Assembly (NCBI GenBank): GCA_963737835.1
Contig: CAVTUH010000001.1
Coordinates: 1,922,001-1,986,000, forward strand
Direction of reading: 5' to 3'
Length of the DNA: 64,000 nt
Origin: Palsa-1248 sp963737835
GTDB lineage: Bacteria; Gemmatimonadota; Gemmatimonadetes; Gemmatimonadales; Gemmatimonadaceae
The notes under the pieces were generated by a model, which saw only the letters and a program-made list of their open reading frames with translations, did no database searches and was not told the origin of the DNA. The position numbers and the translations under genes are program-made. Below are positions 33,145 through 42,103 of the stretch, one piece after another. Each line of letters starts with the position of its first letter. Positions within the stretch are counted from its first letter, which is position 1.

Positions 33145-34173
33145 CTATCCGTGATCTCCTTTTCGCCGCACGGGATCGAGCGAGCGCGCGCGCCAGGTGA
33201 GCGCCCATGACCGCGTCTCACCCGGCGACAGCCACTGCGCCCCACGCCACTCACCGAGCGCATCCGTCAACGAGTCGGGTGCACCGATGCACGGCTCGAG
33301 CCCGAAATTGAGATACGGTTTCCCTCGCGGGAAGGGTGTCCATCCCCGCTTGTTGATCCAGACGCCCAGTTGAGGGACCTGTCGATCATCAAACGTGACC
33401 TCGAGTCGTTTGTCACCCTCTTCGATCGCGACGATGCTGGTGCCCTGGGGGATGTCGAGGAACAGCTTGCACGCGTAGTGCCGTGCGAGCGTGTCCGGCG
33501 TCGTCAGATCAGCAAGCCGCTTCTCGAGTCGGGCGTGCGGCCATCGAAACTCGGACGCCAACCCCCGCAACGCGTCGCCGTGCTGGCTCCAGACTCGAAC
33601 TCGCGCCCCGTCGGGCAGATCGAGTCGTGTCTCCGGCGTCAACGGGAACAGCGGGTGGGCGGACCAGATGAACGGCAGCGGACCCGTGCCGCGATTGGTA
33701 ACGGCATACCGCATCACCACCGCGCCCGCGGGCGTGACCTGAACGGTCCGTGTGAATCGATACGGCATCCGGCGGCCCGCCCATTCACACGCGATGCGTT
33801 GCCCTTCAGCCTGTGTCTCGACCTGGATTGCCACGCCTTGCGACCACAGCTCGCCATGATCCGGCAGCGATAAGCCGCCGTACCCCACGACGCCGCTTGG
33901 CAACTGACATGGCGCCACGGTCGGAAAGCACTCATCGTACCCGCCCGTATCTCCGGTCTGGAGATACGACGCGCCGTCGACCGGCGCCTGGGGGGCAATG
34001 ACGTCGCTGGTCCACAGCCATTCGCGGCCTAGCAGCTCGAGCGAGGCGATCTTGCCGCCGAGCGCAGGCACGACGCGCACGCGTGTCCCGCCGCCCTGGA
34101 GCTCGGCGAACCCGAAGGAGACGGGGGCGGGACGAGGAGTCGACTGGCGCAGCAACACGGCACGCAGGGTCAA
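33145..34173 (-). CDS. Aldose 1-epimerase-like protein
   Basis: A galactose-mutarotase-fold protein of up to 342 residues. Family-like stretches are RVRVVPALGGKIASLELLGR, GYDECFPTVAPCQLPSGVVG, LPDHGELWSQG, and the catalytic-type FIWSAHPLFPL and LNFGLEPCIGAPDSL. It could be a mutarotase or a sugar-phosphate-binding homologue. The start given is a TTG inside an AGGGTCA heptamer tract; a GTG five codons later (34158) may be the true start. It lies directly upstream of the M23 gene. Confidence 0.75.
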   Translation of the reverse strand: MTLRAVLLRQSTPRPAPVSFGFAELQGGGTRVRVVPALGGKIASLELLGREWLWTSDVIAPQAPVDGASYLQTGDTGGYDECFPTVAPCQLPSGVVGYGGLSLPDHGELWSQGVAIQVETQAEGQRIACEWAGRRMPYRFTRTVQVTPAGAVVMRYAVTNRGTGPLPFIWSAHPLFPLTPETRLDLPDGARVRVWSQHGDALRGLASEFRWPHARLEKRLADLTTPDTLARHYACKLFLDIPQGTSIVAIEEGDKRLEVTFDDRQVPQLGVWINKRGWTPFPRGKPYLNFGLEPCIGAPDSLTDALGEWRGAQWLSPGETRSWALTWRARSLDPVRRKGDHG

Positions 34174-34232
34174 GGGTCAACAGACACGATCGCCGACCGC
34201 AGCGGCAACCGGTAGACCTTAGACGTTACAGC
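34168..34232. repeat. Degenerate heptamer tracts upstream of the epimerase gene
   Basis: Two copies of AGGGTCA (34167-34180) lie at the epimerase start, and an AGACCTT-AGACGTT pair (34215-34228) lies between it and ispH. No core hairpin is seen. The tract mixes units of two heptamer types found elsewhere in the window. Confidence 0.4.
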
Positions 34233-34257
34233 GCACATCGTGCAACGAGCTCCGGCG

Positions 34258-35463
34258 CTATTCCAGCTCGAGGCCGCGGGTCGCAAACACGCGCGCGACC
34301 GTCTCTCCGATCTTGTTGTTGGGGGTACTCGCGCCCGCCGTAATCCCAACGCGCATCGGACCGGCAGGAAGCCAGTCCGCCACGACGACTTCCTCCGTGC
34401 TGCCAATCGGCCGGTGCCGAATCGAGTGCGACGCCACATTGAGGCAGTCGGCGTCCTCAATGTGGTACGTCCGCACGCGCGCCCCGCAAATCGCGGCGAG
34501 TGAGATGGTGTTGCTCGAGTTGTACCCACCAACGACGAGCATGCAGTCCAGTGGCTCCTGGAGCAGCGCCTCGACGGCGTCCTGCCGATCCTGCGTCGCG
34601 CTGCAGATCGTATCGAAGGTGCGGAAGGCGCCGGCTCGATAGTCCTCACCGCGCCCGCGCGTAAATGCTTCGCCAACCCGCTCCGCGATCGCCAGTGACT
34701 CGCGCGCGAGCATCGTCGTCTGGTTGGCCACACCGATCCGCTGGAGGTCGCGGTCTGGATCGAAATCGGGCGACGCGGCGCGCGTGAAGCGCTCGAGAAA
34801 CGCGGCCCGATCACCGCGGCCCTCAATGTAATCGCACACGATCTGCGCCTCATCCATGTCGCGGACCACGAGGTACGCGCTCCCCGGGTACTTGGAGACC
34901 TGCGACGCGGTCGCACGCGTCTCCTCGTGATAGTACTTGCCGTGGATAAGTGACGTGAACCCGTCGCGGGCGTAGCTGTCGACGCGTTTCCAGACGTTGA
35001 GTACCGAGCCGCAGGTCGTGTCGACGACGACGACACCCTTCTCTCGGAGTGTCTGGAAGTCGCCGATCGTCACGCCGAACGCCGGAACGATCACCACGTC
35101 GTGCGGCTCGACTTGCGAGAAATCGAATCCACCTGGGCCTGGGCGAAGAAACAGAATGCCCATGGTGCCCAGCTTGGCGTTCACGTGCGGGTTGTGAATG
35201 ATCTCCCCCGCCAGGAAGATGCGGCGGTCGGGGAACTTGGTCCGCGTCTGGTACGCGTACTCGACCGCACGTTCGACGCCGTAGCAAAATCCGAATTGCC
35301 GCGCGAGCTGTACCGTCAGGTCACCAGCGGTGAGCACGTAGTCCCGCTCCCGCAGCAGATCCACCAATCGCCCCGAATAGTCGCTCGTCAGGGCGTCCTG
35401 CACCTGGGCCTTGAGTCCGAAGCCCTTGCGGAAGTAGCTGGCCGCTGTCTCGGAGGCGCTCAT
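34258..35463 (-). CDS. ispH: 4-hydroxy-3-methylbut-2-enyl diphosphate reductase
   Basis: IspH, 401 residues from the ATG at 35463, the last enzyme of the MEP isoprenoid pathway, making IPP and DMAPP with a [4Fe-4S] cluster. Cluster cysteines are C60 (ARQFGFCYGVERAV), C151 (VVDTTCGSVLNVW) and the one in FDTICSATQDRQDAV. The length and the N-terminal 50-residue extension match the long IspH form seen in cyanobacteria, plants and some other phyla. The C-terminal AGASTPNNKIGETVARV is typical. Confidence 0.95.
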   Translation of the reverse strand: MSASETAASYFRKGFGLKAQVQDALTSDYSGRLVDLLRERDYVLTAGDLTVQLARQFGFCYGVERAVEYAYQTRTKFPDRRIFLAGEIIHNPHVNAKLGTMGILFLRPGPGGFDFSQVEPHDVVIVPAFGVTIGDFQTLREKGVVVVDTTCGSVLNVWKRVDSYARDGFTSLIHGKYYHEETRATASQVSKYPGSAYLVVRDMDEAQIVCDYIEGRGDRAAFLERFTRAASPDFDPDRDLQRIGVANQTTMLARESLAIAERVGEAFTRGRGEDYRAGAFRTFDTICSATQDRQDAVEALLQEPLDCMLVVGGYNSSNTISLAAICGARVRTYHIEDADCLNVASHSIRHRPIGSTEEVVVADWLPAGPMRVGITAGASTPNNKIGETVARVFATRGLELE

Positions 35464-35835
35464 GGGTCGGAATGTAGAAGGACAGGCGGGTTGAGAGTTA
35501 GGCCACAACCAGAATGTTTCCTACCGGCCGCACGCCACTCATCCCGCTGAATCGTCATTTCAAGCCCTCTACCTCACCGCTGCTTTTCTTGGCCCCGCCC
35601 GTGCCCTACGTTGCCATCGCAGCCTCTTGGCCGGCCTCCCCGCGCCTCCCCCGCAACGTCGGGTGGAGCGCACCCACCATAGCCTTCGGCCCCCCTGCTT
35701 CCGCCGACCCCATCTGCCGCGCCCGGCGCGCCACAACCCCCCTCCCAGGACGCCGGGACCGGGGTAGCGACGCTGCTCACCCCGCTCAATGGCGCGGCGG
35801 CCGATGCCAGCGCACCCGCTGCGCCGGCTGACGTC
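35464..35835. other. Gap upstream of LD-carboxypeptidase, no certain gene
   Basis: 372 bases of GC-rich, pyrimidine-biased sequence. In the frame of the following gene the last 150 bases are open and would give a Pro/Ala-rich peptide, but with no ATG or GTG; a TAG ends it near 35680. A different rightward frame opens with ATG at 35514 and is also Pro-rich. Possibly a signal/linker region of the next gene whose start is obscured by a frameshift. No repeat or RNA gene seen. Confidence 0.4.
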
Positions 35836-36870
35836 GTGCCCAGAGATCTCGATCAACGCGAGACAGTCCTCGCTGAGCCGCCAGCCCCTGACATCGTTGT
35901 GTCTGCTGTCGCCCCAGCGCCCGCAGTCCTGCCAATCGCCACGCACCCCCCGCTCCTGCGCCCCCCGCCGCTCGTCAAAGGGGACGGCATTGGAGTGGTC
36001 GCGCCCTCCTATGCGCCGCGGCCTGGCTGGCTCGCGCGCGGCGTCAAGGCACTCGAACGACTGGGGTACAACGTCATTCTCGACTCCGACCTCGGGACCC
36101 TGCGCCGCTTCCAGCGCGAGGAGGACGAGCGGCGCGCCGAGAACTTCATGGGGATGTGGCTCAACCCGCGAGTCAAGGTTGTGATGGGTGGCACCGGCGG
36201 ATATGGGGCGGTTCGCATGCTTCCTCATCTCGAGCCCGAGATCTTCCGGCTCAACCCGAAGTCGTTCGTGGGCTACTCCGACGTGACGGCCTTGCACCTC
36301 TGGCTGATACGGCGCGCGGGGCTTCGCGTGTTCCACGGACCGACGGTGGACGATCTCATTCCGAGCGCCCGCGACCCGACGATGGCCTCGTTGGTGGCAG
36401 CCCTGACCACGCCGCGGCCGACCGCTCGCATCGGGCGCGGCATCGCGCGGGTCGTGCGACCCGGACGCGCGGTCGGTCGGCTGACCGGCGGCAATCTGTC
36501 GCTCGTGCAACAATCGATCGGCACGCCATACGAGATCGATACGCGCGACGCGATCCTCTTCCTGGAGGAGACTCGCGACCCAATGTCGGTTGCCGACGAG
36601 CGACTCGTGCACCTGCGAGCGGCGGGATTGCTGCGCAATGTTCGGGGGGTCGTGTTCGGCCAGTTGTCGCTCGACCGATCGGAAGAAGACGAATTCGAGG
36701 ACTTTCTCACTGACTTGCTCGCGGATCTCGACATTCCGATCCTCACCGACTTCCCCGCCGGTCACGAAGTGCCGAATCTGACCCTGCCGCTCGGCACCGA
36801 AGTCGAGCTGGTCGCCGAAGAGCAAGCCGGCTGGCTCGTCTATCGCGAGGATGCATTGAGCCCGGGATGA
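35836..36870 (+). CDS. LD-carboxypeptidase, S66 family
   Basis: A 344-residue S66 peptidase, which removes the terminal D-alanine of tetrapeptides or acts on related peptides (MccF-like). The fold begins with LVKGDGIGVVAPSYAPRPGW, the nucleophile Ser lies in KSFVGYSDVTALHLWLI, and the later Glu/His region is LFLEETRDPMSVADERLVHL and DFPAGHEVPNLTLPLG. GTG 35836 is used, but the region before is open and Pro/Ala-rich, so the start is uncertain. It overlaps the CoA-binding gene by 4 bases. Confidence 0.88.
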   Translation: MPRDLDQRETVLAEPPAPDIVVSAVAPAPAVLPIATHPPLLRPPPLVKGDGIGVVAPSYAPRPGWLARGVKALERLGYNVILDSDLGTLRRFQREEDERRAENFMGMWLNPRVKVVMGGTGGYGAVRMLPHLEPEIFRLNPKSFVGYSDVTALHLWLIRRAGLRVFHGPTVDDLIPSARDPTMASLVAALTTPRPTARIGRGIARVVRPGRAVGRLTGGNLSLVQQSIGTPYEIDTRDAILFLEETRDPMSVADERLVHLRAAGLLRNVRGVVFGQLSLDRSEEDEFEDFLTDLLADLDIPILTDFPAGHEVPNLTLPLGTEVELVAEEQAGWLVYREDALSPG

Positions 36871-37313
36871 CGGCTGGCGCACGCGGACGGATCATCGAAT
36901 CGGCCGCCGACATCACCACGGTACTCGAGACTGCGCGCCGCATCGCGGTGCTCGGCATCAAGCCGTCCTGGACGGGGAAGCCGGCGTACTACGTCCCCGA
37001 ATTTGTGCAGCGCGCGGGCTACGAGATCCTGCCCGTCCCGGTCTACTACCCCGAGGTGACGCAGATCCTCGGACAGGGCGTCTATCGCCGCCTCGTCGAC
37101 GTGCCCGGACCCATTGACATCGTGAACGTCTTCCGCAAGAGCCACGACGTGCCGCCCCACGTGCCGGACATGATCGCCGCGCACCCTCGGGTCGTGTGGA
37201 TGCAACTCGGCATCCGCAACGACGTGGCAGCCGAGGAGCTGACCGCCGTGGGGATCGACGTGGTGATGGACCGGTGCCTGCTCATTGAGATAGAGAATAG
37301 GGCTGGACGTTAG
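36867..37313 (+). CDS. CoA-binding domain protein (YccU-like)
   Basis: A 148-residue CoA-binding Rossmann protein of the YccU/DUF type. Typical pattern: RRIAVLGIKPSWTGKPAYYV, GYEILPVPVYYPEVTQILGQ, IDIVNVFRKSHDVPPHVPDM and VWMQLGIRNDVAAEELTAVG. Its precise role is unknown in the family. It starts inside the stop of the LD-carboxypeptidase gene. The final residues AGR and the stop TAG are provided by the following GACGTTG element, which begins inside the coding sequence. Confidence 0.88.
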   Translation: MTAGARGRIIESAADITTVLETARRIAVLGIKPSWTGKPAYYVPEFVQRAGYEILPVPVYYPEVTQILGQGVYRRLVDVPGPIDIVNVFRKSHDVPPHVPDMIAAHPRVVWMQLGIRNDVAAEELTAVGIDVVMDRCLLIEIENRAGR

Positions 37314-37431
37314 ACGTTGGACGTTAGACGTTGGACGTTGGACGTTTGAACAAACCTCGAGGATCTGCTGAGTGCATCGTAGCTGGCCTCGAGGTTTCCT
37401 TTCCAACGTCTAACGTCCAACGTCTAACGTC
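37304..37431. repeat. Heptamer-arm hairpin, GACGTTG type, element B
   Basis: A left arm of six or more GACGTTA/GACGTTG units, a core with AAACCTCGAGG and CCTCGAGGTTT ends, and a right arm of inverted units (CAACGTC, TAACGTC). The core middle reads as the reverse complement of element A (GTAGCTGGCC on the right side), so this copy is inverted. It lies between same-direction genes and supplies the stop codon of the CoA-binding protein gene. Confidence 0.88.
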
Positions 37432-37506
37432 CCGCCAGATTATTTTCCATGGCTGCCGCTCACGTCGCGCGGCTGGGCGTCAATCAGTCAAGGAGTCACA
37501 CGTCAC

Positions 37507-38655
37507 ATGCGCATGCTCGTCCTGGGACGCGGGCTGCAAGGCTCGGCCTGTGCCTACGATCTGTTGCAGAATCCTGAGGTCTCAACCGTACGGATCGCCG
37601 ATCTGCACGTCGACCACATGCCCGAGTTCCTCGCCCCCTACTCGGGCTCTCGTCTCTTCCCGACGCGCGTCGACGTCCGCGACGCCGAAGCCGTTCGCGC
37701 GCTCATGCGCGAGTGCGACGTCGTGATGAGCGCGATCCCCTACTACTTCAACTTCGAGCTCGCCCGGCTCGCGGTCGAAGTCGGCGTCCACTTCTGCGAT
37801 CTTGGCGGCAATACCGAGATCGTGTTCCAGCAAAAGGAGCTCGCCGCCGCTGCGCGCCAGCGCGGGGTGACGGTGATCCCCGACTGCGGCCTCGCACCCG
37901 GAATGGTGAACATCCTGGCGCAGTATGGCATCTCGCAGCTCGATGCCGTCTCGAGCGTCCGCATCTTCGTCGGTGGCCTGCCCCAACGGCCAGAGCCGCC
38001 GTTGAATTACCAGGTCGTCTACTCCCTGGAGGGAGTCCTCGATTATTACACGACACTGTCATGGGTATTGCGCGACGGCAAGCGGCAACAAGTCCGCGCG
38101 CTCTCCGAACGCGAGGCCGTGGCGTTTCCGGCGCCCGTGGGGACACTCGAAGCGTTCCACACGGCGGGCGGGCTCTCCACACTCGCGTTCCGGTACGAGG
38201 GTCGGATCCCGACAATGGAGTACAAGACGCTCCGATACCCCGGTCACGCGCACATCATGGAGGCCATTCGCGACCTCGGATTCCTCGATCTCGCACCGGT
38301 CGAGGTCAAGGGCATGAAAATCATTCCGCGCGACCTGGCAACCACCGTCTTGGGACACCGGCTGACGAAGCCGGAAGGCCGGGACCTCGTCGCGATGCGC
38401 GTCCAGGTGGACGGCACGCGCAATGGCCGGTCGACGCGACTCGGCTGGGAGCTCATCGACTTCTACGACGCCGCACACCACATCAGCGCCATGATGCGGA
38501 CGACGGGCTACTCGCTCTCGATCATCGGTCAGATGCAGGCTCGTGGCGAGATCACCCCGCCGGGCGTGCACACCCCGGACGAGTGTGTGCCCGCCGCTCA
38601 ATACATCGCGGAGTTGGCGAAACGCGGAGTGGTGATAAAGGAGATGAAGGACTGA
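37507..38655 (+). CDS. Saccharopine dehydrogenase family protein
   Basis: A 382-residue enzyme of the saccharopine dehydrogenase/lysine-ketoglutarate-reductase family. The NAD(P) motif is MRMLVLGRGLQGSACAYDLL, followed by DVVMSAIPYYFNFELARLAV, HFCDLGGNTEIVFQQKEL, and the family block IPDCGLAPGMVNILAQYGI. It may take part in lysine degradation or in a related amino-acid oxidation. It stands alone between two heptamer hairpins. The specific substrate is not decided. Confidence 0.87.
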   Translation: MRMLVLGRGLQGSACAYDLLQNPEVSTVRIADLHVDHMPEFLAPYSGSRLFPTRVDVRDAEAVRALMRECDVVMSAIPYYFNFELARLAVEVGVHFCDLGGNTEIVFQQKELAAAARQRGVTVIPDCGLAPGMVNILAQYGISQLDAVSSVRIFVGGLPQRPEPPLNYQVVYSLEGVLDYYTTLSWVLRDGKRQQVRALSEREAVAFPAPVGTLEAFHTAGGLSTLAFRYEGRIPTMEYKTLRYPGHAHIMEAIRDLGFLDLAPVEVKGMKIIPRDLATTVLGHRLTKPEGRDLVAMRVQVDGTRNGRSTRLGWELIDFYDAAHHISAMMRTTGYSLSIIGQMQARGEITPPGVHTPDECVPAAQYIAELAKRGVVIKEMKD

Positions 38656-38661
38656 AAGACG

Positions 38662-38777
38662 GTTAGACGTTAGACGTTGGACGTTAGACGTTGGAAAAGA
38701 AACCTCGAGGCCAACTACAATGCACCCAGCTAGTCCTCGAGGTTTGTTCTAACGTCCAACGTCCAACGTCCAACGTC
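38662..38777. repeat. Heptamer-arm hairpin, GACGTTG type, element C
   Basis: Left arm of GACGTTA/GACGTTG units from 38669, core AAACCTCGAGG to CCTCGAGGTTT with middle words close to element A (CAACTACAATGCACCC against CAGCTACGATGCACCC), and a right arm of TAACGTC and CAACGTC units. Same orientation as element A. It lies between convergent genes. Confidence 0.88.
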
Positions 38778-38795
38778 CCGACTCTGGCGTCAGTC

Positions 38796-40382
38796 TCACC
38801 CACCAATCTTGGTCTTCGTCCATATCACAATCACCACGCAACTCGAGTTCCCGCCGGTCTGGAACTGCGCAGGGGCCTCGGCGGCGGTGTAGACCTCGAC
38901 CGCCGACACCTCGTCCGGGTGTATGAAGTCGTTGAAGTCCTGCGGATCCGGCATCTGCTGCGGGACGCCGTCGATCACGTAGCTCACACACCCGCCGCCC
39001 GCGTCGCGGCTGTCCGTGATCATCGGATATCCGCTCGAGTAGTCCATGCGGATGCCGCGCATCTGCGTGAACAAGTCCGTCATCTGCATGGGTTGCCTCT
39101 GCGCGATCTGGTCCTCGGTGAGGTATTGACCGAGGCCCGCTTTCGAACGCGTCGAGAAACCAACGTCGCGGAGCCCCTTATCGCGTTTGCCCTCGACGGT
39201 GACCGCGGCCAGCATAGGCGGAGCGGGCATCATCTTCACGTCGGCGCGGTGCTCGGTCACGTTCGAGAGATCTACGGTGACATCCTGCATGGCATACCCG
39301 ACGTGCCGGACCACAAGCGCTTGCGTCCCCGCCGGTAACCCTCGCAGGGAATACGTCCCATCCGCGTTGGTGTTCGTGGTCGACGCCGCGCCCTCGACGC
39401 TCATGTTCACGCCCTGAAGCGGCTTGCCCGTCTGGTCTGTCACCCGTCCTGAGAGGGCAGCGCGACCCGTCTTGAGCCCCGCTCCGACCGCAACCGCTTT
39501 CGTGGCCGAGCCTCCCGGCCCGGTATTGGTTGCCACAACGACCTTTGCGGTGTCGGGATGCGCGACGTGCAGCATCGTGAGGATGAGCACCTGATCCTGC
39601 GTATTGACCGGCACGGCCGCGGTGATCTCCCTGCCAAGCGACGCGCGCAGCGCCGCTTTGACGTTGCCAGGCACCCCGCAGACGAAGAACACGCCATGGT
39701 CGTCGACGCTTGCCGTACGCACGACCGGAATGTGCTTCACGCCGATCGCCGCACCGACATCGAGCTGCGTCCAGTCGAGCGACACTCGTGCACCGGAGTC
39801 CGGTGCGTCGGTGTCGGCATCGAGCACCCGCCCGACCACCGCCACCGGGCCGCTGCGCATCTTCTCCTTCGGACAAAACAGATTGAGAACGACGGACTGC
39901 GACGGCGTCGCGAGGCGCACAACCGCGTAACGCCCGACTGGCATCGCGATCGGCTGCGTTGCGACCGCGAGACCCAGGGTATCCAGCTCGGGGTGCGTCA
40001 AGGCCAGGCGATACTCGCCCGGCGGCACGCTGTCGATCCGGAACTGGCCCTGCGCATCCGTCGTGCCGTGTCGGTTGGTCCCCACCACCGACACGGTCGC
40101 CCCCTCGAGGCTCATCCCATGCAGGCTGTCGACGGCGACGCCGATCACGCCAGAGAAATGCTGCACCGTGTCTGGCTTGGCGGCGGTGGCGCTCGCGCTG
40201 TCCTTGGTCGACTTGGCCTTCGACTTCGCCGCGGATGCCTGCTGTGCCCCGAGCGATGCGACGCCGGCAATCGTTCCGCCAGCGGCCAGAAGGAGAGCGA
40301 TCGTTAGACGTGATCCTGTCGACGCCGCGCGCGCGGAGGATCGGGTTCGGCCACCCTGTCGCCGGCCAGTGTGATGTGTCAT
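38796..40382 (-). CDS. Carboxypeptidase-regulatory/TonB-plug-like exported protein
   Basis: About 528 residues from ATG 40382 (overlapping the kinase stop). A basic N-terminus and hydrophobic segment (LTIALLLAAGGTIAGVASLG) suggest export. Two carboxypeptidase-regulatory-like (Ig-type) repeats are visible, GVIGVAVDSLHGMSLEGATV and SGRVTDQTGKPLQGVNMSVE, then a plug-like domain (AVTVEGKRDKGLRDVGFSTR, CVSYVIDGVPQQMPDPQDFN, VSAVEVYTAAEAPAQF). The protein ends after the plug with CVVIVIWTKTK: no beta-barrel follows. It resembles TonB-receptor N-terminal halves used on their own. Function unknown. Confidence 0.78.
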   Translation of the reverse strand: MTHHTGRRQGGRTRSSARAASTGSRLTIALLLAAGGTIAGVASLGAQQASAAKSKAKSTKDSASATAAKPDTVQHFSGVIGVAVDSLHGMSLEGATVSVVGTNRHGTTDAQGQFRIDSVPPGEYRLALTHPELDTLGLAVATQPIAMPVGRYAVVRLATPSQSVVLNLFCPKEKMRSGPVAVVGRVLDADTDAPDSGARVSLDWTQLDVGAAIGVKHIPVVRTASVDDHGVFFVCGVPGNVKAALRASLGREITAAVPVNTQDQVLILTMLHVAHPDTAKVVVATNTGPGGSATKAVAVGAGLKTGRAALSGRVTDQTGKPLQGVNMSVEGAASTTNTNADGTYSLRGLPAGTQALVVRHVGYAMQDVTVDLSNVTEHRADVKMMPAPPMLAAVTVEGKRDKGLRDVGFSTRSKAGLGQYLTEDQIAQRQPMQMTDLFTQMRGIRMDYSSGYPMITDSRDAGGGCVSYVIDGVPQQMPDPQDFNDFIHPDEVSAVEVYTAAEAPAQFQTGGNSSCVVIVIWTKTKIGG

Positions 40383-41581
40383 CCAAACCATTTCTTCAGC
40401 ACCTGTGCAGTATTGCCGAGCGCGCCCGGACGACATGCCGCCCGCAGGGCGGCCGCGAGTTCCGGCGCCGTGGCATATCGATCGTCGGGATTCCGCGACA
40501 AGGCCTTGAGAAGGATGCGCTCGACGCTCGCGGGGAGCGCGAGGTCGGGGCGGATCTTGCGTATGGGAGTGGGTTCGTTGCGCAATCGAGCGAGCATCAA
40601 CTCCTGCTGCGACTTGCCGACGAACGGTAACGTGCCCGTGAGCATCTCGACTGTGATGAGGCCCAGGGCGTAGACGTCGGACCGCCCGTCGAGCGTCTTG
40701 CCACGAAGCTGTTCCGGACTCATGAACTCCGGCGTTCCGAGCACGATTCCGGTCGCGGTCAGCCGCTCGAGCTCCGGACCGGCGCGTCGCTCCTTGGCCA
40801 GCCCGAAATCCATCACGGTGGCGTGGTCCAGGCCATCAGCGCCGCGCGTGATCATCACGTTCTCGGGCTTGAGATCCCGGTGAACGATGTGCTCGTCGTG
40901 CGCAGCCTGGAGTCCGGCGGATATGTCAGCCACGTACACCACCGCTTCTTCGAGCGGGATCTGGCCGAGGCGGTATGTCCGGTCGGCGAGAATCTCCCCT
41001 TCAAGAAACGGCATCACGACGTAGACCAGTCCGTCGGCCGTGTGACCAATGTGTTCGATATGGCAGACATTGGGGTGCCGCACTCTGCCCGCCAACTCGG
41101 CCTCGCGCCCGAGCCGCGCGACCGCATTCTGATCGCGCGACAGGCCAGGCGACAACACCTTCATGGCGCGGCGTTCGCCGGTCGTCAGGTCCGTCGCGAG
41201 GTACACGAACGACATCCCACCCTCACCCACCTTGCGATCGACCTGGTACCGATCGTCGATGGTCCGCCCCGCGAGCGTGGCGTGCGCCGGCAACGCCGGC
41301 GCCTCGCCCTGTGCGGCGCCAGGCTTCGCGTTCGCACCCGGCCGGGCCGTGCCGCGCGAGCGCCCCGGGTGGAGCCGCTTCGCGCCATGCGTCCGGCCTG
41401 TCCCGGGCGTGCCCGAGACGGGCCGGCCTCGACGGCTCCCGTCAACTGGGGGGGCACCTGCAGCCGGCGCTGGCGCGCCATCTGGACGTGCGTCGCCAAG
41501 GGTCAAAGCGGCACCGTCACGCGTGCAATAGCGAGCACCAGCGGCAAACGTGGTCCCACAGACTGGACAACGAGGACTCAT
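40379..41581 (-). CDS. Serine/threonine protein kinase with N-terminal zinc ribbon
   Basis: A 400-residue Hanks-type kinase. A short zinc-ribbon-like N-terminus (CPVCGTTFAAGARYC) is followed by an 80-residue Pro/Ala/Gly linker and the kinase domain (about 130-385): Gly loop VGEGGMSFVYLATD, catalytic HRDLKPENVMITRG, metal-binding VMDFGLAKERR and GTPEFMSPEQLRGKTLDGRS. No membrane segment and no PASTA domains are present, so it is cytosolic. It overlaps the exported plug-like gene by 4 bases (ATGA). Confidence 0.92.
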   Translation of the reverse strand: MSPRCPVCGTTFAAGARYCTRDGAALTLGDARPDGAPAPAAGAPPVDGSRRGRPVSGTPGTGRTHGAKRLHPGRSRGTARPGANAKPGAAQGEAPALPAHATLAGRTIDDRYQVDRKVGEGGMSFVYLATDLTTGERRAMKVLSPGLSRDQNAVARLGREAELAGRVRHPNVCHIEHIGHTADGLVYVVMPFLEGEILADRTYRLGQIPLEEAVVYVADISAGLQAAHDEHIVHRDLKPENVMITRGADGLDHATVMDFGLAKERRAGPELERLTATGIVLGTPEFMSPEQLRGKTLDGRSDVYALGLITVEMLTGTLPFVGKSQQELMLARLRNEPTPIRKIRPDLALPASVERILLKALSRNPDDRYATAPELAAALRAACRPGALGNTAQVLKKWFG

Positions 41582-41642
41582 GGGGCGCGAAATCTAGTGG
41601 TCGGCCCACCCCGACCCGAAACGGCCCCGCGGGCGCCTCGAC

Positions 41643-41951
41643 TCAGTCGGCGTACTCCAGGGTACGGTCCAGGGCTCGAACTATTACACTCGACGTGGGT
41701 TCTGCGGTCCGCAAGGTAAGCGTCGACCCCGTCTCAAAGTCGAGATCGAGCGTCGTGCCTTGTTGGCGGACGCCCCGGACGCGCCCGAGCACACCGGCAC
41801 TGCCCGGGGTGCTCGCACTTCCGGCCTGCGCGGTCTGGACGGTCATGACCGAGCCGTCGTCGAATTGCACGGTCGCGGTCGCGCCATCCTGATCGACGCG
41901 GACGGCAGTGCGTCCGACGAGTACGCCGGTGAGCTTTTTGTTTGCGGCCAT
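41643..41951 (-). CDS. Hypothetical small beta-rich protein
   Basis: A 102-residue protein from the ATG at 41951; family not recognised. Repeated short strands (LTGVLVGRTAVRVDQDGATA, TVQFDDGSVMTVQTAQAG, TTLDLDFETGSTLTLRTAEP) suggest a small beta barrel, perhaps nucleic-acid- or ligand-binding. It lies 61 bases before the kinase gene, same strand, and after a heptamer hairpin. Confidence 0.6.
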   Translation of the reverse strand: MAANKKLTGVLVGRTAVRVDQDGATATVQFDDGSVMTVQTAQAGSASTPGSAGVLGRVRGVRQQGTTLDLDFETGSTLTLRTAEPTSSVIVRALDRTLEYAD

Positions 41952-41971
41952 GGTCAATGGGTGTAGGTCTT

Positions 41972-42103
41972 TGACGTTGGAACGTTAGACGTTGGACGTT
42001 AGAACAAACCTCGGGGACCAGCTGGCTGCATAGTGGCTGGCCTCGAGGTTCTCTGTTCCAACGTCCAACGTCAAGCCTCCAACGTCTAACGTCCAACGTC
42101 CAA
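41972..42103. repeat. Heptamer-arm hairpin, GACGTTG type, element D
   Basis: Left arm with GACGTTG and GACGTTA units, partly out of register (TGACGTTGG AACGTTAGACG), core with AAACCTCGGGG and CCTCGAGGTT ends, and right arm with CAACGTC units interrupted by AAGCCTC. The core middle is inverted relative to element A, as in element B. The last seven codons and stop of the neighbouring HNH gene are encoded by the right arm. Confidence 0.85.

Noticed and set aside
35569..36882. 437-codon leftward frame antisense to the LD-carboxypeptidase
   Set aside because: Reads as Arg/Gly/His-rich sequence; the rightward frame has a full S66 fold.
38669..38777. CRISPR-like reading of the GACGTTG repeats
   Set aside because: Units are 7 bp, contiguous, and inverted around a hairpin, without spacers of 30-40 bases and without cas genes.
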